Assembly (NCBI RefSeq): GCF_002119405.1
Contig: NZ_MTBG01000020.1
Location: 1-64,000, forward strand
Source of the DNA: Pseudoruegeria sp. SK021
GTDB taxonomy: Bacteria > Pseudomonadota > Alphaproteobacteria > Rhodobacterales > Rhodobacteraceae
Direction of reading: 5' to 3'
DNA length: 64,000 nt
A program made the position numbers and the translations under genes. This document shows, in pieces, positions 1 through 8,288 of the stretch (within the stretch, counting starts at the first letter, position 1; every line of letters starts with the position of its first letter). Under the pieces are notes generated by a model. That model made no database searches and was not told the DNA's origin. It worked only from the letters and a program-made list of their open reading frames with translations.

Positions 1-2
1 GC

Positions 3-509
3 CAACCCGCCGTCATCGGCATCATCGGCCTTGGGGCCATGGGCCTGGCCTACAGTCAGGCCCTGCGCGCCGCAGGATTTGACGTGGCGGGCTTTGATCT
101 GGACCCGGCGGCAAGCGCCACATTGGACGCCATTGGCGGCACCGCCTGCGCCGCCCCCTCGGAAGTTGCGGATCAATCTGCTGTAATCTTGTTGGCCCTG
201 CCGTCCCCCGCCGCATTGGACACCGCCACCGCCGGACCGGACGGCATTGCCACCGCCCTGCTGCCCGGCACCGTCGTGTGCGACCTGAGCGGGCTCGCGC
301 CCGAGTCTATGCGCCGCGCAGTTGCGGTTCTGGATACGGCCGGAGGGACGCTGTTGAACTGCACCATCACCGGCACCGAGGACCAAGCCGCCACCGGAGA
401 TATAGAGATGCTGGTTCGCGGCGACGAAGCCGCCGTCAATCAGGTGCGCCCGGTGCTTGCCGCCCTGTCGCGGCAACACAAGCATCTCGGACCCTTGCTC
501 GCCGCCTGA
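3..509 (+). CDS. 3-hydroxyisobutyrate dehydrogenase-like protein, NAD-binding domain only (5' end cut by window)
   Basis: The reading frame is open from the window edge, so the true start lies outside. It opens with a Rossmann motif of the G-x-G-x-x-G type (IGIIGLGAMG), typical of the 6-phosphogluconate/3-hydroxyisobutyrate dehydrogenase family of NAD(P)-dependent beta-hydroxyacid dehydrogenases. The frame stops after about 169 residues at HKHLGPLLAA, where family members normally continue (..GPxGxG..) into an all-helical C-terminal domain of over 100 residues that carries the catalytic lysine. That domain is missing: the stop is 17 bases from the convergent end of rsgA. The product therefore lacks the catalytic part. 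It may be a degraded gene or a stand-alone nucleotide-binding protein; the substrate cannot be inferred. Confidence 0.6.
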   Translation, partial: QPAVIGIIGLGAMGLAYSQALRAAGFDVAGFDLDPAASATLDAIGGTACAAPSEVADQSAVILLALPSPAALDTATAGPDGIATALLPGTVVCDLSGLAPESMRRAVAVLDTAGGTLLNCTITGTEDQAATGDIEMLVRGDEAAVNQVRPVLAALSRQHKHLGPLLAA

Positions 510-526
510 GGCGGGCCCCTGCCGCG

Positions 527-1564
527 TCAGCGTTTCTTGCCGCGCGGGCCTTTGCCGCGCGGGCCTTTGCCGCGCGGTCCTGAGACCACCGGCGTGTTGT
601 CGCGATTTTCTTCATGCAGCTTGCGCCAGCGCGACAGACGCGCCGGATCCAGCCCCCCCGCGGACACCGCCGCCTGCACGGCGCATCCCGGCTCATGGGC
701 ATGGGTGCAATCGCGAAACCGGCAATTGGGGGCCAGTTCCGTGATCTCGGCAAACAAGGACTCAATGCCAAACGACAAGTCGCTGACATGCAGCGTCCGC
801 ATCCCCGGCGTATCAATCACCCAACCGCCACCTGCGATGGCATGCAACGAGCGCGCCGTGGTGGTGTGGCGCCCCTTAGCATCGTCCTCGCGGATCGCGC
901 CGGTTGCTTGCCGATCCTCATAATCCTGCCCGGCCAGCGTGTTCAACAGTGTCGACTTGCCGACACCGGACGAGCCGATCAGCGCCACGGTCTGACCCGG
1001 CCCGCACCACCGCGCCAGAACCTCCACCGCGTCGGGGCTGCGCGCGTTCAGACCCACCACAGCCAGATCGCGCTGCAACGCTGCGGCCTGATCGGTAAAT
1101 TCGGACAGGTCCGCCACCGTGTCGATCTTGGTCAGCACGATCACCGGAACGGTCCCGGCCTCATTGGCCAGCGCCAGATACCGCTCTAGCCGCGCCGGGT
1201 TGAAATCGGCATTGCAAGAAGTGACGATGAACAAGGTGTCCAGATTGGCGGCGATCAGTTGCGGCACCCGCGCGCCTGCCGTGTGCCGATCAAGCACGCT
1301 GCGACGGTCAAGCCGCCGCACCAAGGTCTGGGTGTCCGGATCAACCAACACCCAGTCGCCAACTGCGAAATCGGTGGTGGCCACCTGTGGCGGCAGGGTC
1401 AGCCGAAACCGACCATCTGGCGCCACCCCGGTCAACCGCGACCGATGCACCGATGCAATCCGCACCGGCATCAAATCGGCCTCGGCAGGGTCCACCTGAT
1501 CTTGGAAAAACGCCGACCAGCCCAGATCGGCCAGCCACGCCAGGTCCGTCCCCGGACCGGTCAC
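527..1564 (-). CDS. rsgA: Small ribosomal subunit biogenesis GTPase RsgA
   Basis: RsgA (YjeQ) is a circularly permuted GTPase that checks late maturation of the 30S subunit near the decoding centre. The 345-residue protein shows the permuted motif order: G4 (TKID, about 145-148), then the P-loop G1 (GSSGVGKST, about 197-205), then G3 (DTPG, about 251-254), preceded by an OB-fold-like N-terminal part. A zinc-binding C-terminal domain follows, with Cys281, Cys286, His288 and Cys294. The extreme C terminus is a basic tail with three repeats of GPRGK encoded by nearly identical 15-base units, probably an RNA-binding extension. It is convergent with the shortened dehydrogenase gene. The family call is secure. 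Confidence 0.95.
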   Translation of the reverse strand: MTGPGTDLAWLADLGWSAFFQDQVDPAEADLMPVRIASVHRSRLTGVAPDGRFRLTLPPQVATTDFAVGDWVLVDPDTQTLVRRLDRRSVLDRHTAGARVPQLIAANLDTLFIVTSCNADFNPARLERYLALANEAGTVPVIVLTKIDTVADLSEFTDQAAALQRDLAVVGLNARSPDAVEVLARWCGPGQTVALIGSSGVGKSTLLNTLAGQDYEDRQATGAIREDDAKGRHTTTARSLHAIAGGGWVIDTPGMRTLHVSDLSFGIESLFAEITELAPNCRFRDCTHAHEPGCAVQAAVSAGGLDPARLSRWRKLHEENRDNTPVVSGPRGKGPRGKGPRGKKR

Positions 1565-1588
1565 GCCGCCTCCGGCATCATCGGGCGC

Positions 1589-1942
1589 TCAGTCCTCGCC
1601 ATCCGCGTCGTCATCTACCTCCACATCCAGTTCCCACCCATCGGGGTAGAAATCGTGACGCAGGGCAATCTCGGTCGCAACACGTTCTTGGGCCCAGATC
1701 TCTTCCGCTGTGATGAGGATCGGACCAATGCTGGCGGCAAGCGTGTCGCCCTCATCTTCGCGCCGGGTTTCAAAACCGCGGGTGTGCAATTCGGCCTCGA
1801 AGGCCTGCCAGTTGGCATCGGCTTCTTCAACAAAGAACAGAAAATCCACCACGGCACGTTCCGGCAGATCGACATCTGCCTCGCCAAACGTGTCGAAAGT
1901 TTCCTGACGCTGGGCGTCATAGTCGTGCGTCGTGGGCGTCAT
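1589..1942 (-). CDS. RraB-like protein (possible ribonuclease E regulator)
   Basis: This acidic protein of 117 residues begins MTPTTHDYDAQ and ends in an Asp/Glu-rich tail (DVEVDDDADGED). Its composition and pattern (a long acidic N-terminal stretch, then a HTRGFETRREDEGD-like core and a YPDGWELDV end) fit the RraB/DUF1260-type regulator of ribonuclease E activity, which in E. coli binds RNase E and alters degradosome composition. I place the start at 1942, where GGAGG precedes the ATG by about six bases; a longer reading to 2023 lacks such a site. It lies between rsgA and the molybdenum hydroxylase operon on the same strand. Family assignment is moderate and function in this organism is inferred. 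Confidence 0.6.
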   Translation of the reverse strand: MTPTTHDYDAQRQETFDTFGEADVDLPERAVVDFLFFVEEADANWQAFEAELHTRGFETRREDEGDTLAASIGPILITAEEIWAQERVATEIALRHDFYPDGWELDVEVDDDADGED

Positions 1943-2039
1943 GTGGACCTCCGCAGGGCGTGAAATGGGTTGCTGGCGGGTATCATCCCCACCGCCGACG
2001 CGCCAGTCACTTCTTGATTGCACCAGTGTTTCACCGCCA

Positions 2040-2285
2040 TCATCCCCCGGTCATATATGGCATCAGCACCACTTCGCTTTCCGGGCGGATTTCGGCAAAC
2101 CACGCCTCGCGATAGATCTTGCCGTCCAGCGCCATCGACACCCCCCGCTCAATTTGCGGCCGCAAACCGGGATAGGCCTCGGCCAGCCGGTCCAGCACCT
2201 CTTTGAAGGTGCGGGCCTCGACCTCGACAACGGTTTGGCCATCCGCGAACGGCCTGAGCGAGCCCCACAAGGTGACGGCGACCAC
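2040..2285 (-). CDS. MoaD/ThiS-family sulfur carrier protein
   Basis: This protein of 81 residues has the size of a beta-grasp sulfur carrier and ends in Gly-Gly, the C terminus that is adenylated and thiocarboxylated in MoaD and ThiS. It starts at a GTG only three bases after the stop of the molybdenum-binding subunit gene, so it is very probably the last gene of that operon and translationally coupled to it. MoaD supplies sulfur for molybdopterin synthesis; a dedicated copy behind a molybdenum hydroxylase operon suggests a role in cofactor supply or sulfuration for this enzyme. That link is inference from position. No MoaE partner is visible in the window. Confidence 0.7.
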   Translation of the reverse strand: MVAVTLWGSLRPFADGQTVVEVEARTFKEVLDRLAEAYPGLRPQIERGVSMALDGKIYREAWFAEIRPESEVVLMPYMTGG

Positions 2286-2288
2286 GGC

Positions 2289-4532
2289 TCAGCCCTGCGC
2301 CGTCAGGGCTTTCAACACCCGCGGCGGCGACATCGGCAACGCCGTCAGGCGCACCCCCGCCGCCCGCGACACCGCATTGGCGATGGCGGCCAATGGCGGC
2401 ACGATCGGGGTCTCACCGACACCGCGCACGCCGTAAGGATGGCCCGGGTTCGGGATCTCAAGGATCACCGCCTCAATGGGCGGCAGGTCCGAGGCCACCG
2501 GCACCCGGTAATCCAAAAAGCCCGGGTTCAGCAGGTGGCCCTCGGCGTCGTGAATATATTCCTCGTTCAAGGCCCAGCCGATGCCCTGCACCGCCCCGCC
2601 CTGCATCTGGCCTTCCACATAGTCCGGCTGCACCGCCTTGCCGGCATCTTGGAACACGGTATAGCGCAGCACCTTGGTGGCGCCGGTTTCGCGGTCGACC
2701 TCGACATCCACTAGGTGCACCCCGAAACTGACCCCGGCCCCATCGGCGTTGCTTTCATGATGGCCGGCAATCGGGCCACCGGTCTTGAACGACAGCGCGG
2801 CGATCTCGGCCAGTGTCATCGGCGGGAAGGTCCCGGCATTTGGGCCAGTGGGACGCGCGGCCCCGTCGACCCATTCCACCGCCTCGGGATCGATTCCCCA
2901 AATCCGCGCCACCCGGGCGCACATCTTGGCAATGGCGTCGCGCGCCGCCTTGATCACCGCCAACCCGACGGCAAAGGTCACCCGGCTGCCATCGGTCACG
3001 TCATTATGGCCCAGCGAGCTGGTGTCGGCGATCACGGTGCGCACCTGCTCGTAGGGGATGCCCAGCTCTTCCGCCGCCATCTGGCTGATCGCCGCGCGGG
3101 AGCCGCCGATATCAGGATTGCCTTCGGTGATCCCCACGGTGCCATCGGTATTGATCGTCAGTGACACCGAAGTGTTGCCGCCGAAATTGAACCAAAAGCC
3201 GCAAGACAATCCGCGTCCCTGCCCCGCCGCCAGCGGCGCAGCATAGTGTGGGTGCGCCTTGGCGGCTTCCAGTGTGGCCTCCAGACCGATGGCCTCAAAG
3301 GTCGGGCCATAAGATGACCGGGTGCCCTCGCGCGCGGCGTTCAACAGGCGGACCTCAAGCGGATCAAGCGCCAGCTTTTGGCACAACTCGTCCACCACGC
3401 TTTCCACCGCATAGATCGCCTGCGGCGCGCCCGGTGCCCGATAGGCGGCCTCTTTCGGTCGGTTGGTCAAGGCGTTCCAGCCAAAGGTGCGCACGGCGGC
3501 CAGATCATAGGCTGCAAACGCCGCCTGCGCCCCCATCGCCACCGTCCCGCAGGGAAACGCCCCACCGGTATAGCGCAGCGTCGCCGTCCCCGCCGTGATC
3601 CGCCCCTCCTTGGTCATCCCGATCTTGACGTCGATTGACGACGCCACCGTCGGGCCGGTCGCGCGGAACACCTCGGTCCGGCTCATCACGATCTTGACCG
3701 GACGCCCCGCTTTGCGCGACAGCGCCAGCGCCACCGGCTCAATGAACACCGTGGTCTTGCCGCCAAAACCGCCGCCGATTTCCGAGGCCGTGACCCGCAA
3801 TTGGCTGGCCCGCATCCCCAGAATCGCAGAGCAGGCCGTTCGCACCGCCCATTGTCCTTGGGTCGTACACCACAGATCGGCCTTGCCGTCTGGGCCCATG
3901 CTGGCCAGACAGGCGTGGGGCTCAATATAACCTTGGTGGGTCGCGGCTGTGGTGAAGCTGCGGTCGATCACCAGATCGGCGGCGGCAAAGCCGGCCTCTG
4001 GATCGCCGTGCCCAAATTCGCAATGATCCGTGACGTTCTCGGACAGGCCCACCGGCACCACTTCCACGGCCCGCCCGGCCTGCACCACCGGGGCATCGGC
4101 CCGCATCGCCAAGTCCACATCCGTGACCGACGGCAGAACCCGGTATTCAACCTTGATCAGGTCCAACGCAGCCCGGGCGATGGCGCCGCTGGCAGCAGCC
4201 ACAGCCGCCACCGCATGGCCGTCATACAGCACCTTGCCCCGCGCCAGACAATTGTCGCGCACATCCGCCGTCGCCGCATCCATAGCATCGGCGAAATCCG
4301 CCCCCGTCACCACCGCCTTGACCCCGTCCAACGCCACGGCCGCCGTGACATCAATCGACACGATCTCGGCATGGGCGTGCGGGCTGCGCAAGATCGCGCC
4401 CATCAGCATCCCCGGCGCCGACATATCCGCGCCATACAGTGCGCGTCCGGTCACCTTGTCGATGCCATCCGGCCGCGCCACCCGGCGGCCAACAACCTTG
4501 AAGTCGCGCTTTGGTTCTGTGTCGAACGCCAT
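2289..4532 (-). CDS. Xanthine dehydrogenase-family molybdopterin-binding subunit
   Basis: This is the large catalytic subunit (747 residues) of a heterotrimeric molybdenum hydroxylase. It carries the glycine-rich cofactor motif GGGFGGK (about 253-259), an AYRAPGAP segment (about 363-370) of the kind seen in form II CoxL-like and aldehyde/xanthine dehydrogenases rather than the AYxCSFR loop of true aerobic CO dehydrogenase, and near the C terminus GVGE (about 704-707), whose glutamate is the catalytic base. Two bases separate it from the upstream iron-sulfur subunit gene. Enzymes of this kind hydroxylate aldehydes, purines, N-heterocycles or acyl-CoA compounds; the substrate cannot be read from the sequence. 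Confidence 0.88.
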   Translation of the reverse strand: MAFDTEPKRDFKVVGRRVARPDGIDKVTGRALYGADMSAPGMLMGAILRSPHAHAEIVSIDVTAAVALDGVKAVVTGADFADAMDAATADVRDNCLARGKVLYDGHAVAAVAAASGAIARAALDLIKVEYRVLPSVTDVDLAMRADAPVVQAGRAVEVVPVGLSENVTDHCEFGHGDPEAGFAAADLVIDRSFTTAATHQGYIEPHACLASMGPDGKADLWCTTQGQWAVRTACSAILGMRASQLRVTASEIGGGFGGKTTVFIEPVALALSRKAGRPVKIVMSRTEVFRATGPTVASSIDVKIGMTKEGRITAGTATLRYTGGAFPCGTVAMGAQAAFAAYDLAAVRTFGWNALTNRPKEAAYRAPGAPQAIYAVESVVDELCQKLALDPLEVRLLNAAREGTRSSYGPTFEAIGLEATLEAAKAHPHYAAPLAAGQGRGLSCGFWFNFGGNTSVSLTINTDGTVGITEGNPDIGGSRAAISQMAAEELGIPYEQVRTVIADTSSLGHNDVTDGSRVTFAVGLAVIKAARDAIAKMCARVARIWGIDPEAVEWVDGAARPTGPNAGTFPPMTLAEIAALSFKTGGPIAGHHESNADGAGVSFGVHLVDVEVDRETGATKVLRYTVFQDAGKAVQPDYVEGQMQGGAVQGIGWALNEEYIHDAEGHLLNPGFLDYRVPVASDLPPIEAVILEIPNPGHPYGVRGVGETPIVPPLAAIANAVSRAAGVRLTALPMSPPRVLKALTAQG

Positions 4533-4533
4533 G

Positions 4534-5010
4534 TTATGCGCTCCTCATTTGCCGGGCCGCAGCTTGCACGGCGCGGATGATCTTGTCATAGCCGGTGCAG
4601 CGGCACAGGTTTCCGGCCAGCCAATAGCGCAGCTCGGTCTCACTGGGGTCTGGGTTCTTGTCCAGCAGCGCCTTGGCGGCAACCAGAATACCCGGCGTGC
4701 AAATCCCGCATTGCAGGGCGGCGTGGTCGATAAACGCCTGCTGCAACGGATGCAGTCCATCGCCGGTCGCAAGGCCCTCGATTGTCGCGATCTCGGCCCC
4801 CTCGGCCTCAACCCCCAGCACCAGACAGGAACAGACCAGCCGCCCATCCAAGGTGACACTGCACGCGCCGCAATCGCCGGTGCCACAGCCTTCCTTGGCC
4901 CCGGTCAGGCCCATTCGGTTGCGCAACACATCCAAAAGAGTTTCATCCGGTGCGCAGATGAATTCCGCAGCATCGCCGTTGATCGTGGTTGAGACGGGAA
5001 CAGTTTTCAC
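4534..5010 (-). CDS. Xanthine dehydrogenase-family (2Fe-2S) iron-sulfur subunit
   Basis: The 158-residue small subunit carries two [2Fe-2S] clusters that pass electrons from the molybdenum centre to FAD. The plant-ferredoxin-type N-terminal domain supplies Cys42, Cys47, Cys50 and Cys60, and the four-helix C-terminal domain supplies Cys101, Cys104, Cys136 and Cys138 (QCGICTPG and CRCTGY). All eight ligands are present and the length is normal for the family. The ATG overlaps the end of the upstream FAD subunit gene by four bases, so the operon order is FAD, FeS, Mo, MoaD-like. No signal peptide is seen, so the complex should be cytoplasmic. Confidence 0.93.
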   Translation of the reverse strand: MKTVPVSTTINGDAAEFICAPDETLLDVLRNRMGLTGAKEGCGTGDCGACSVTLDGRLVCSCLVLGVEAEGAEIATIEGLATGDGLHPLQQAFIDHAALQCGICTPGILVAAKALLDKNPDPSETELRYWLAGNLCRCTGYDKIIRAVQAAARQMRSA

Positions 5011-5870
5011 AGGGAACCTCCGGCGCGGGCATAAGCAATCAGGGTGGCACGCTTGGCCAGAACGCCCGCAACTTGGGTTCGGAATTCAGCCGTGCCGCGT
5101 TTGTCATCAATCGGGTTGCACGCCGCAGAACAGGCCGCTTGCAGCGTCGCCAATGTGGCCGCATCCGGCCGGTTGCCGATCAGGGCCGTGGCCGCCTCTG
5201 TCACCAGAACCACGGTCGGGGCCACCGCGCCCAACACCACCCGCGCCGCAGCGATGGTGCCGTCCGTAGCCAGCGTCAGGTTGACCGCAGCCGAGGCGAC
5301 GGCGATGTCCATTTCGGTGCGCGGAATGAACCGCAAATAGGCGTCGCCCGACCGCGCCGGACGCGCGGGCAGAAAGATCGAGGTGACGATCTCATCGCGC
5401 TGCACGGCGGTCTTGCCCGGTCCGGTCGGAATATCGGCCACCGCACACTCGCGCGGGCCGGTTGGCCCCTCAATCCGGGCTGTGGCCTCGGCCGCCACCA
5501 AACCCGGCACCGCATCCGCCGCCGGCGAGCCGTTGCACAGATTGCCCGCCATGGTGGCACGGCCCTGCACTTGGGTCGATCCGATCAGATTGCAGCCTTC
5601 GACCACCCCCGGCCAAAGCGCGCACAGGGCCGCATGCTCGCCCAGTTCGGCCCCTGACACTGCCGCGCCGATGCGAAAACCGCCCGCCTCAGGCGTGATG
5701 GCCCGCAGGCCCGCGATCCGTTTGATATCGACAATCAGGTCCGGCGTGACCGATCCCGCCCGCAACTGCACCAACACGTCAGTGCCCCCTGCCAGAACAC
5801 GGGTCACACCCGCCTCGTTCGCAAGCAGACCAACTGCCTCCGTCGCCGTTTCGGGCCGTGCATAACGCAT
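5007..5870 (-). CDS. Xanthine dehydrogenase-family FAD-binding subunit
   Basis: This 287-residue protein is the medium subunit that holds FAD and hands electrons to the final acceptor. The two FAD-contacting motifs of the family are present: AGGTD (about 27-31) and TMAGNLCNGSPAAD (about 106-119), followed by the CO-dehydrogenase-flavoprotein-like C-terminal domain. It is the first gene of the minus-strand operon; the 107 bases between it and the sulfotransferase gene (5871-5977) should hold the promoter, but I see no clear operator there. The three enzyme subunits look intact, so a working enzyme is expected. Confidence 0.92.
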   Translation of the reverse strand: MRYARPETATEAVGLLANEAGVTRVLAGGTDVLVQLRAGSVTPDLIVDIKRIAGLRAITPEAGGFRIGAAVSGAELGEHAALCALWPGVVEGCNLIGSTQVQGRATMAGNLCNGSPAADAVPGLVAAEATARIEGPTGPRECAVADIPTGPGKTAVQRDEIVTSIFLPARPARSGDAYLRFIPRTEMDIAVASAAVNLTLATDGTIAAARVVLGAVAPTVVLVTEAATALIGNRPDAATLATLQAACSAACNPIDDKRGTAEFRTQVAGVLAKRATLIAYARAGGSL

Positions 5871-5977
5871 GAGGCTGCCTTCTCTGTAAATGTGCGCCGC
5901 AACACAGCGGTTGCTTCCGCGCCGAGCATAGACCAGCCGGGATCAGAGACAAGCCGCAGTCGACGGCAACCTGCCGG

Positions 5978-6880
5978 TTACGTCAGCCAAGCGCTGAGAT
6001 CACGATCGATCAGATCCTGAAGCTTCACGGTATCTTGGCGTTGCGCCGCCGCCAGCAGAGCCCGCGCCTCGGATGGCATCGGCGCGGTCTTGACCATATT
6101 GCGGTCGACCAAAGCATCGCGAATCCGGCGGCGGGTTTCGCGGGGCACCACCGCCGCGACCGCGCGGGTGAAGGCGCTTTCTTGCATCAGGAAGTTTTGA
6201 AACCGGGCATTGCGCGGCACCCCACCGGCATTGGGCCGGTACGAGACATCCGGCGTCACCGCATCGGACACGCCAATAAACCGGTAAAGATCGGCCATCA
6301 CCGCCACGGGATCGGCTTCGAAATCTTCATACAGAACGATCTTGATCTGCGCCGCCGGAAAGCGCGCGTAATAGCGCGACAGTTGGGCATGGTACTGCGG
6401 GAAGCGGCTATAGCCGAACAACGGCTGCCAATTTGCCGCCAGTCGGGCCTCTTCCTGACCGATTGCAGCACCGAAATCATCCAGCGGCTCCAGCATCTGG
6501 CGACGGGCATAGAGATAGTGGGAATAGGCTTGTTCCGCCGGATTGCGCAGGATCGCGATCAGCTTGGCCTGCGGGATGTGATGCGCGATCCGCTCGGGCG
6601 CGCGCTCTGCATACAGGTACAGCGGCGAGGCTTCGCCGCAGATCGCCCCGTCCGGGGCTGCCGAAAACAAGGCCTGATAGGCGACCAGATCGGTGCAGGA
6701 ATTGTTGATGTAATCCGCCCCCGGCCCATCACAGATCAGGGTCTGCCCTTCGAAGGCAAAGAAATTCGGCTCTTTCGCGGGTGACATGAACAGGTCGGGG
6801 TGCTGCCGCAAATACAGGTAGGCGGCGGTGGTCCCGGCGCGCGCGGCCCCTATCACCAGAAACTCCGGCATCCTCGCCAT
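5978..6880 (-). CDS. Sulfotransferase family protein
   Basis: The protein of 300 residues starts with the 5'-phosphosulfate-binding loop of PAPS-dependent sulfotransferases (GAARAGTTAAYLYLRQHP, from about residue 11) and later has the 3'-phosphate-binding element RNPAEQAYSHY. It resembles bacterial heparan-type sulfotransferases that sulfate carbohydrates or other small acceptors. I place the start at the ATG at 6880 because AGGAG lies seven bases upstream; the open frame runs much further upstream through non-coding sequence and over the oppositely oriented trxC. The acceptor substrate is unknown, and there is no polysaccharide gene cluster around it. Confidence 0.85.
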   Translation of the reverse strand: MARMPEFLVIGAARAGTTAAYLYLRQHPDLFMSPAKEPNFFAFEGQTLICDGPGADYINNSCTDLVAYQALFSAAPDGAICGEASPLYLYAERAPERIAHHIPQAKLIAILRNPAEQAYSHYLYARRQMLEPLDDFGAAIGQEEARLAANWQPLFGYSRFPQYHAQLSRYYARFPAAQIKIVLYEDFEADPVAVMADLYRFIGVSDAVTPDVSYRPNAGGVPRNARFQNFLMQESAFTRAVAAVVPRETRRRIRDALVDRNMVKTAPMPSEARALLAAAQRQDTVKLQDLIDRDLSAWLT

Positions 6881-7063
6881 GTCCGCTCTCCTTTGCCAGC
6901 GGGGCTGCCCACCCCCCGCGTGCCCCATATCAGACATCCATCGTCTAGTCGTTAATGCCCCCGGCCCATGCCGTCCGTAGCGCCAGAACCACCCGGCGTC
7001 TTGAACCGCCTCGGTGCAAGAGCTTATATGCTGGACCAAGACCAGATTGCAGGAGCGCCCATC

Positions 7064-7510
7064 ATGACCGAACCCGCCAAACTGATTTGCGCCACCTGCG
7101 GACAGGCCAACCGGGTGCCAGCAGCCAAGCTCAGCGCGGGGCCGATCTGTGGCACCTGCGGGGCCAAGCTGGTGGATGCCAAGGTGGCCGCGCTGGATCC
7201 CACCACCCATGCCAAGCTGGTCAAGGGCCACGGCCTGCCCGTGATCGTGGATTACTGGGCGCCGTGGTGCGGGCCGTGCCGACAAATGGCGCCGGAATTT
7301 GCCAAGGCCGCGCAAGGGTTCGGCGGCAAGGTCCGCTTTGCCAAGATCGACACGCAGGACCATCCCGGGGTGTCGCAGAAACTGAACATCCGGGGCATTC
7401 CGCTGCTCATCCTGTATCAAAATGGCCGCGAAGTCGCCCGCTTGACCGGCTCCCGCCCTGCCGCCGAGATCACCGGGTTTATCCGCAGCAACGCCCGCGT
7501 CCCGGCCTGA
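7064..7510 (+). CDS. trxC: Thioredoxin 2 (zinc-containing)
   Basis: The 148-residue protein has an N-terminal zinc ribbon with two CxxC pairs (Cys9/Cys12 and Cys29/Cys32) followed by a thioredoxin fold with the active site WCGPC (about 68-72) and the cis-proline region RGIPLL. This two-part layout defines thioredoxin 2, a cytoplasmic disulfide reductase often induced by oxidative stress. The start is set at MTEPAKL because AGGAG lies eight bases before it; an upstream in-frame ATG at 6968 has no ribosome-binding site and would add an unrelated leader. It stands alone between two minus-strand genes. Confidence 0.93.
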   Translation: MTEPAKLICATCGQANRVPAAKLSAGPICGTCGAKLVDAKVAALDPTTHAKLVKGHGLPVIVDYWAPWCGPCRQMAPEFAKAAQGFGGKVRFAKIDTQDHPGVSQKLNIRGIPLLILYQNGREVARLTGSRPAAEITGFIRSNARVPA

Positions 7511-7535
7511 GCCTAAGCCGCGACCGCCCGGCGCC

Positions 7536-8216
7536 TTATTCGAACAACGACCCTTCGATGCCTTCGCCGGTCATGCGCTCGTACATGTGCTGGTTCCAAT
7601 AGGGGGTCCAGCACACCAGTGCCTTGCCGGTGCCGCTGAACGCCCGCAAGCGGCGCTGGCCGGAAATCAGGTTGCGCGGAAACCGGGCCGATCGCTGCGA
7701 GGAAAACTTCAAACCATCGGTCCGCCCCAGCACCAACCGCCCCTGCACCTTCAAGGCGCCATCGACCACATCAACGGTCTCGACCGGGCCGGGGGCGTTG
7801 ATCGCAACCGTTCCCGTTCCCGCCACCGTGGTCTTGAACGGAAAACAGCCATCCCCGGCCCAGAGGCTGGGAAAGAACCGCTCGCGGTACAGGCCCAGAT
7901 TGACCTTGGCCTCGGACGCCCAATAGACGCCCGGCTCAAGGATCCAACGCTCGCCCTGTTCGACCTGCAACAAGTGATAGCCACCCAGCGACGGCTGCAA
8001 CATGATCGTGCCAGTGCCGGTGTAATAAGGGCGCACCCGCGCCTCACTGACAAACATCGACCGGACCATTGACCCGAAATCCGGCAACCGTGGCACCAAC
8101 GCGATATCACCGCGCATCGTCGACATGGCCCCGCGCCGGGCGCGGACGCTTTCATTCGCGATCGACAGTCGCACTTGCCGCATGCCTTCCACTTCCCGCA
8201 CTTCAAATTCGGCCAT
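7536..8216 (-). CDS. AIM24 family protein
   Basis: The protein of about 226 residues matches the bacterial AIM24 (TIGR00266) family: a beta-rich double-barrel protein with repeated hydrophobic-glycine patterns (GTGTIMLQPSLGGYH, GVYWASEAKVNLGLY, GDGCFPFKTTVAGTGTVAI). The yeast relative affects mitochondrial inner membrane organisation; the bacterial role is unknown. I chose the ATG at 8216, giving MAEFEV; an upstream TTG at 8240 is a weaker alternative. It is convergent with trxC and lies 72 bases downstream of the DUF4239 gene on the same strand. Confidence 0.8.
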   Translation of the reverse strand: MAEFEVREVEGMRQVRLSIANESVRARRGAMSTMRGDIALVPRLPDFGSMVRSMFVSEARVRPYYTGTGTIMLQPSLGGYHLLQVEQGERWILEPGVYWASEAKVNLGLYRERFFPSLWAGDGCFPFKTTVAGTGTVAINAPGPVETVDVVDGALKVQGRLVLGRTDGLKFSSQRSARFPRNLISGQRRLRAFSGTGKALVCWTPYWNQHMYERMTGEGIEGSLFE

Positions 8217-8288
8217 AAATTGCCCGCCCTTTTCGTCCAAAACCGTTCTGCACCGCCCCTATCACACCGGGCCTCATCATACCGGCCC

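Noticed and set aside
5978-7420. 480-codon reading of the sulfotransferase gene
   Set aside because: The extra N-terminal 180 codons overlap trxC on the other strand and have no sulfotransferase features; the ATG at 6880 has a good ribosome-binding site and starts at the conserved fold.
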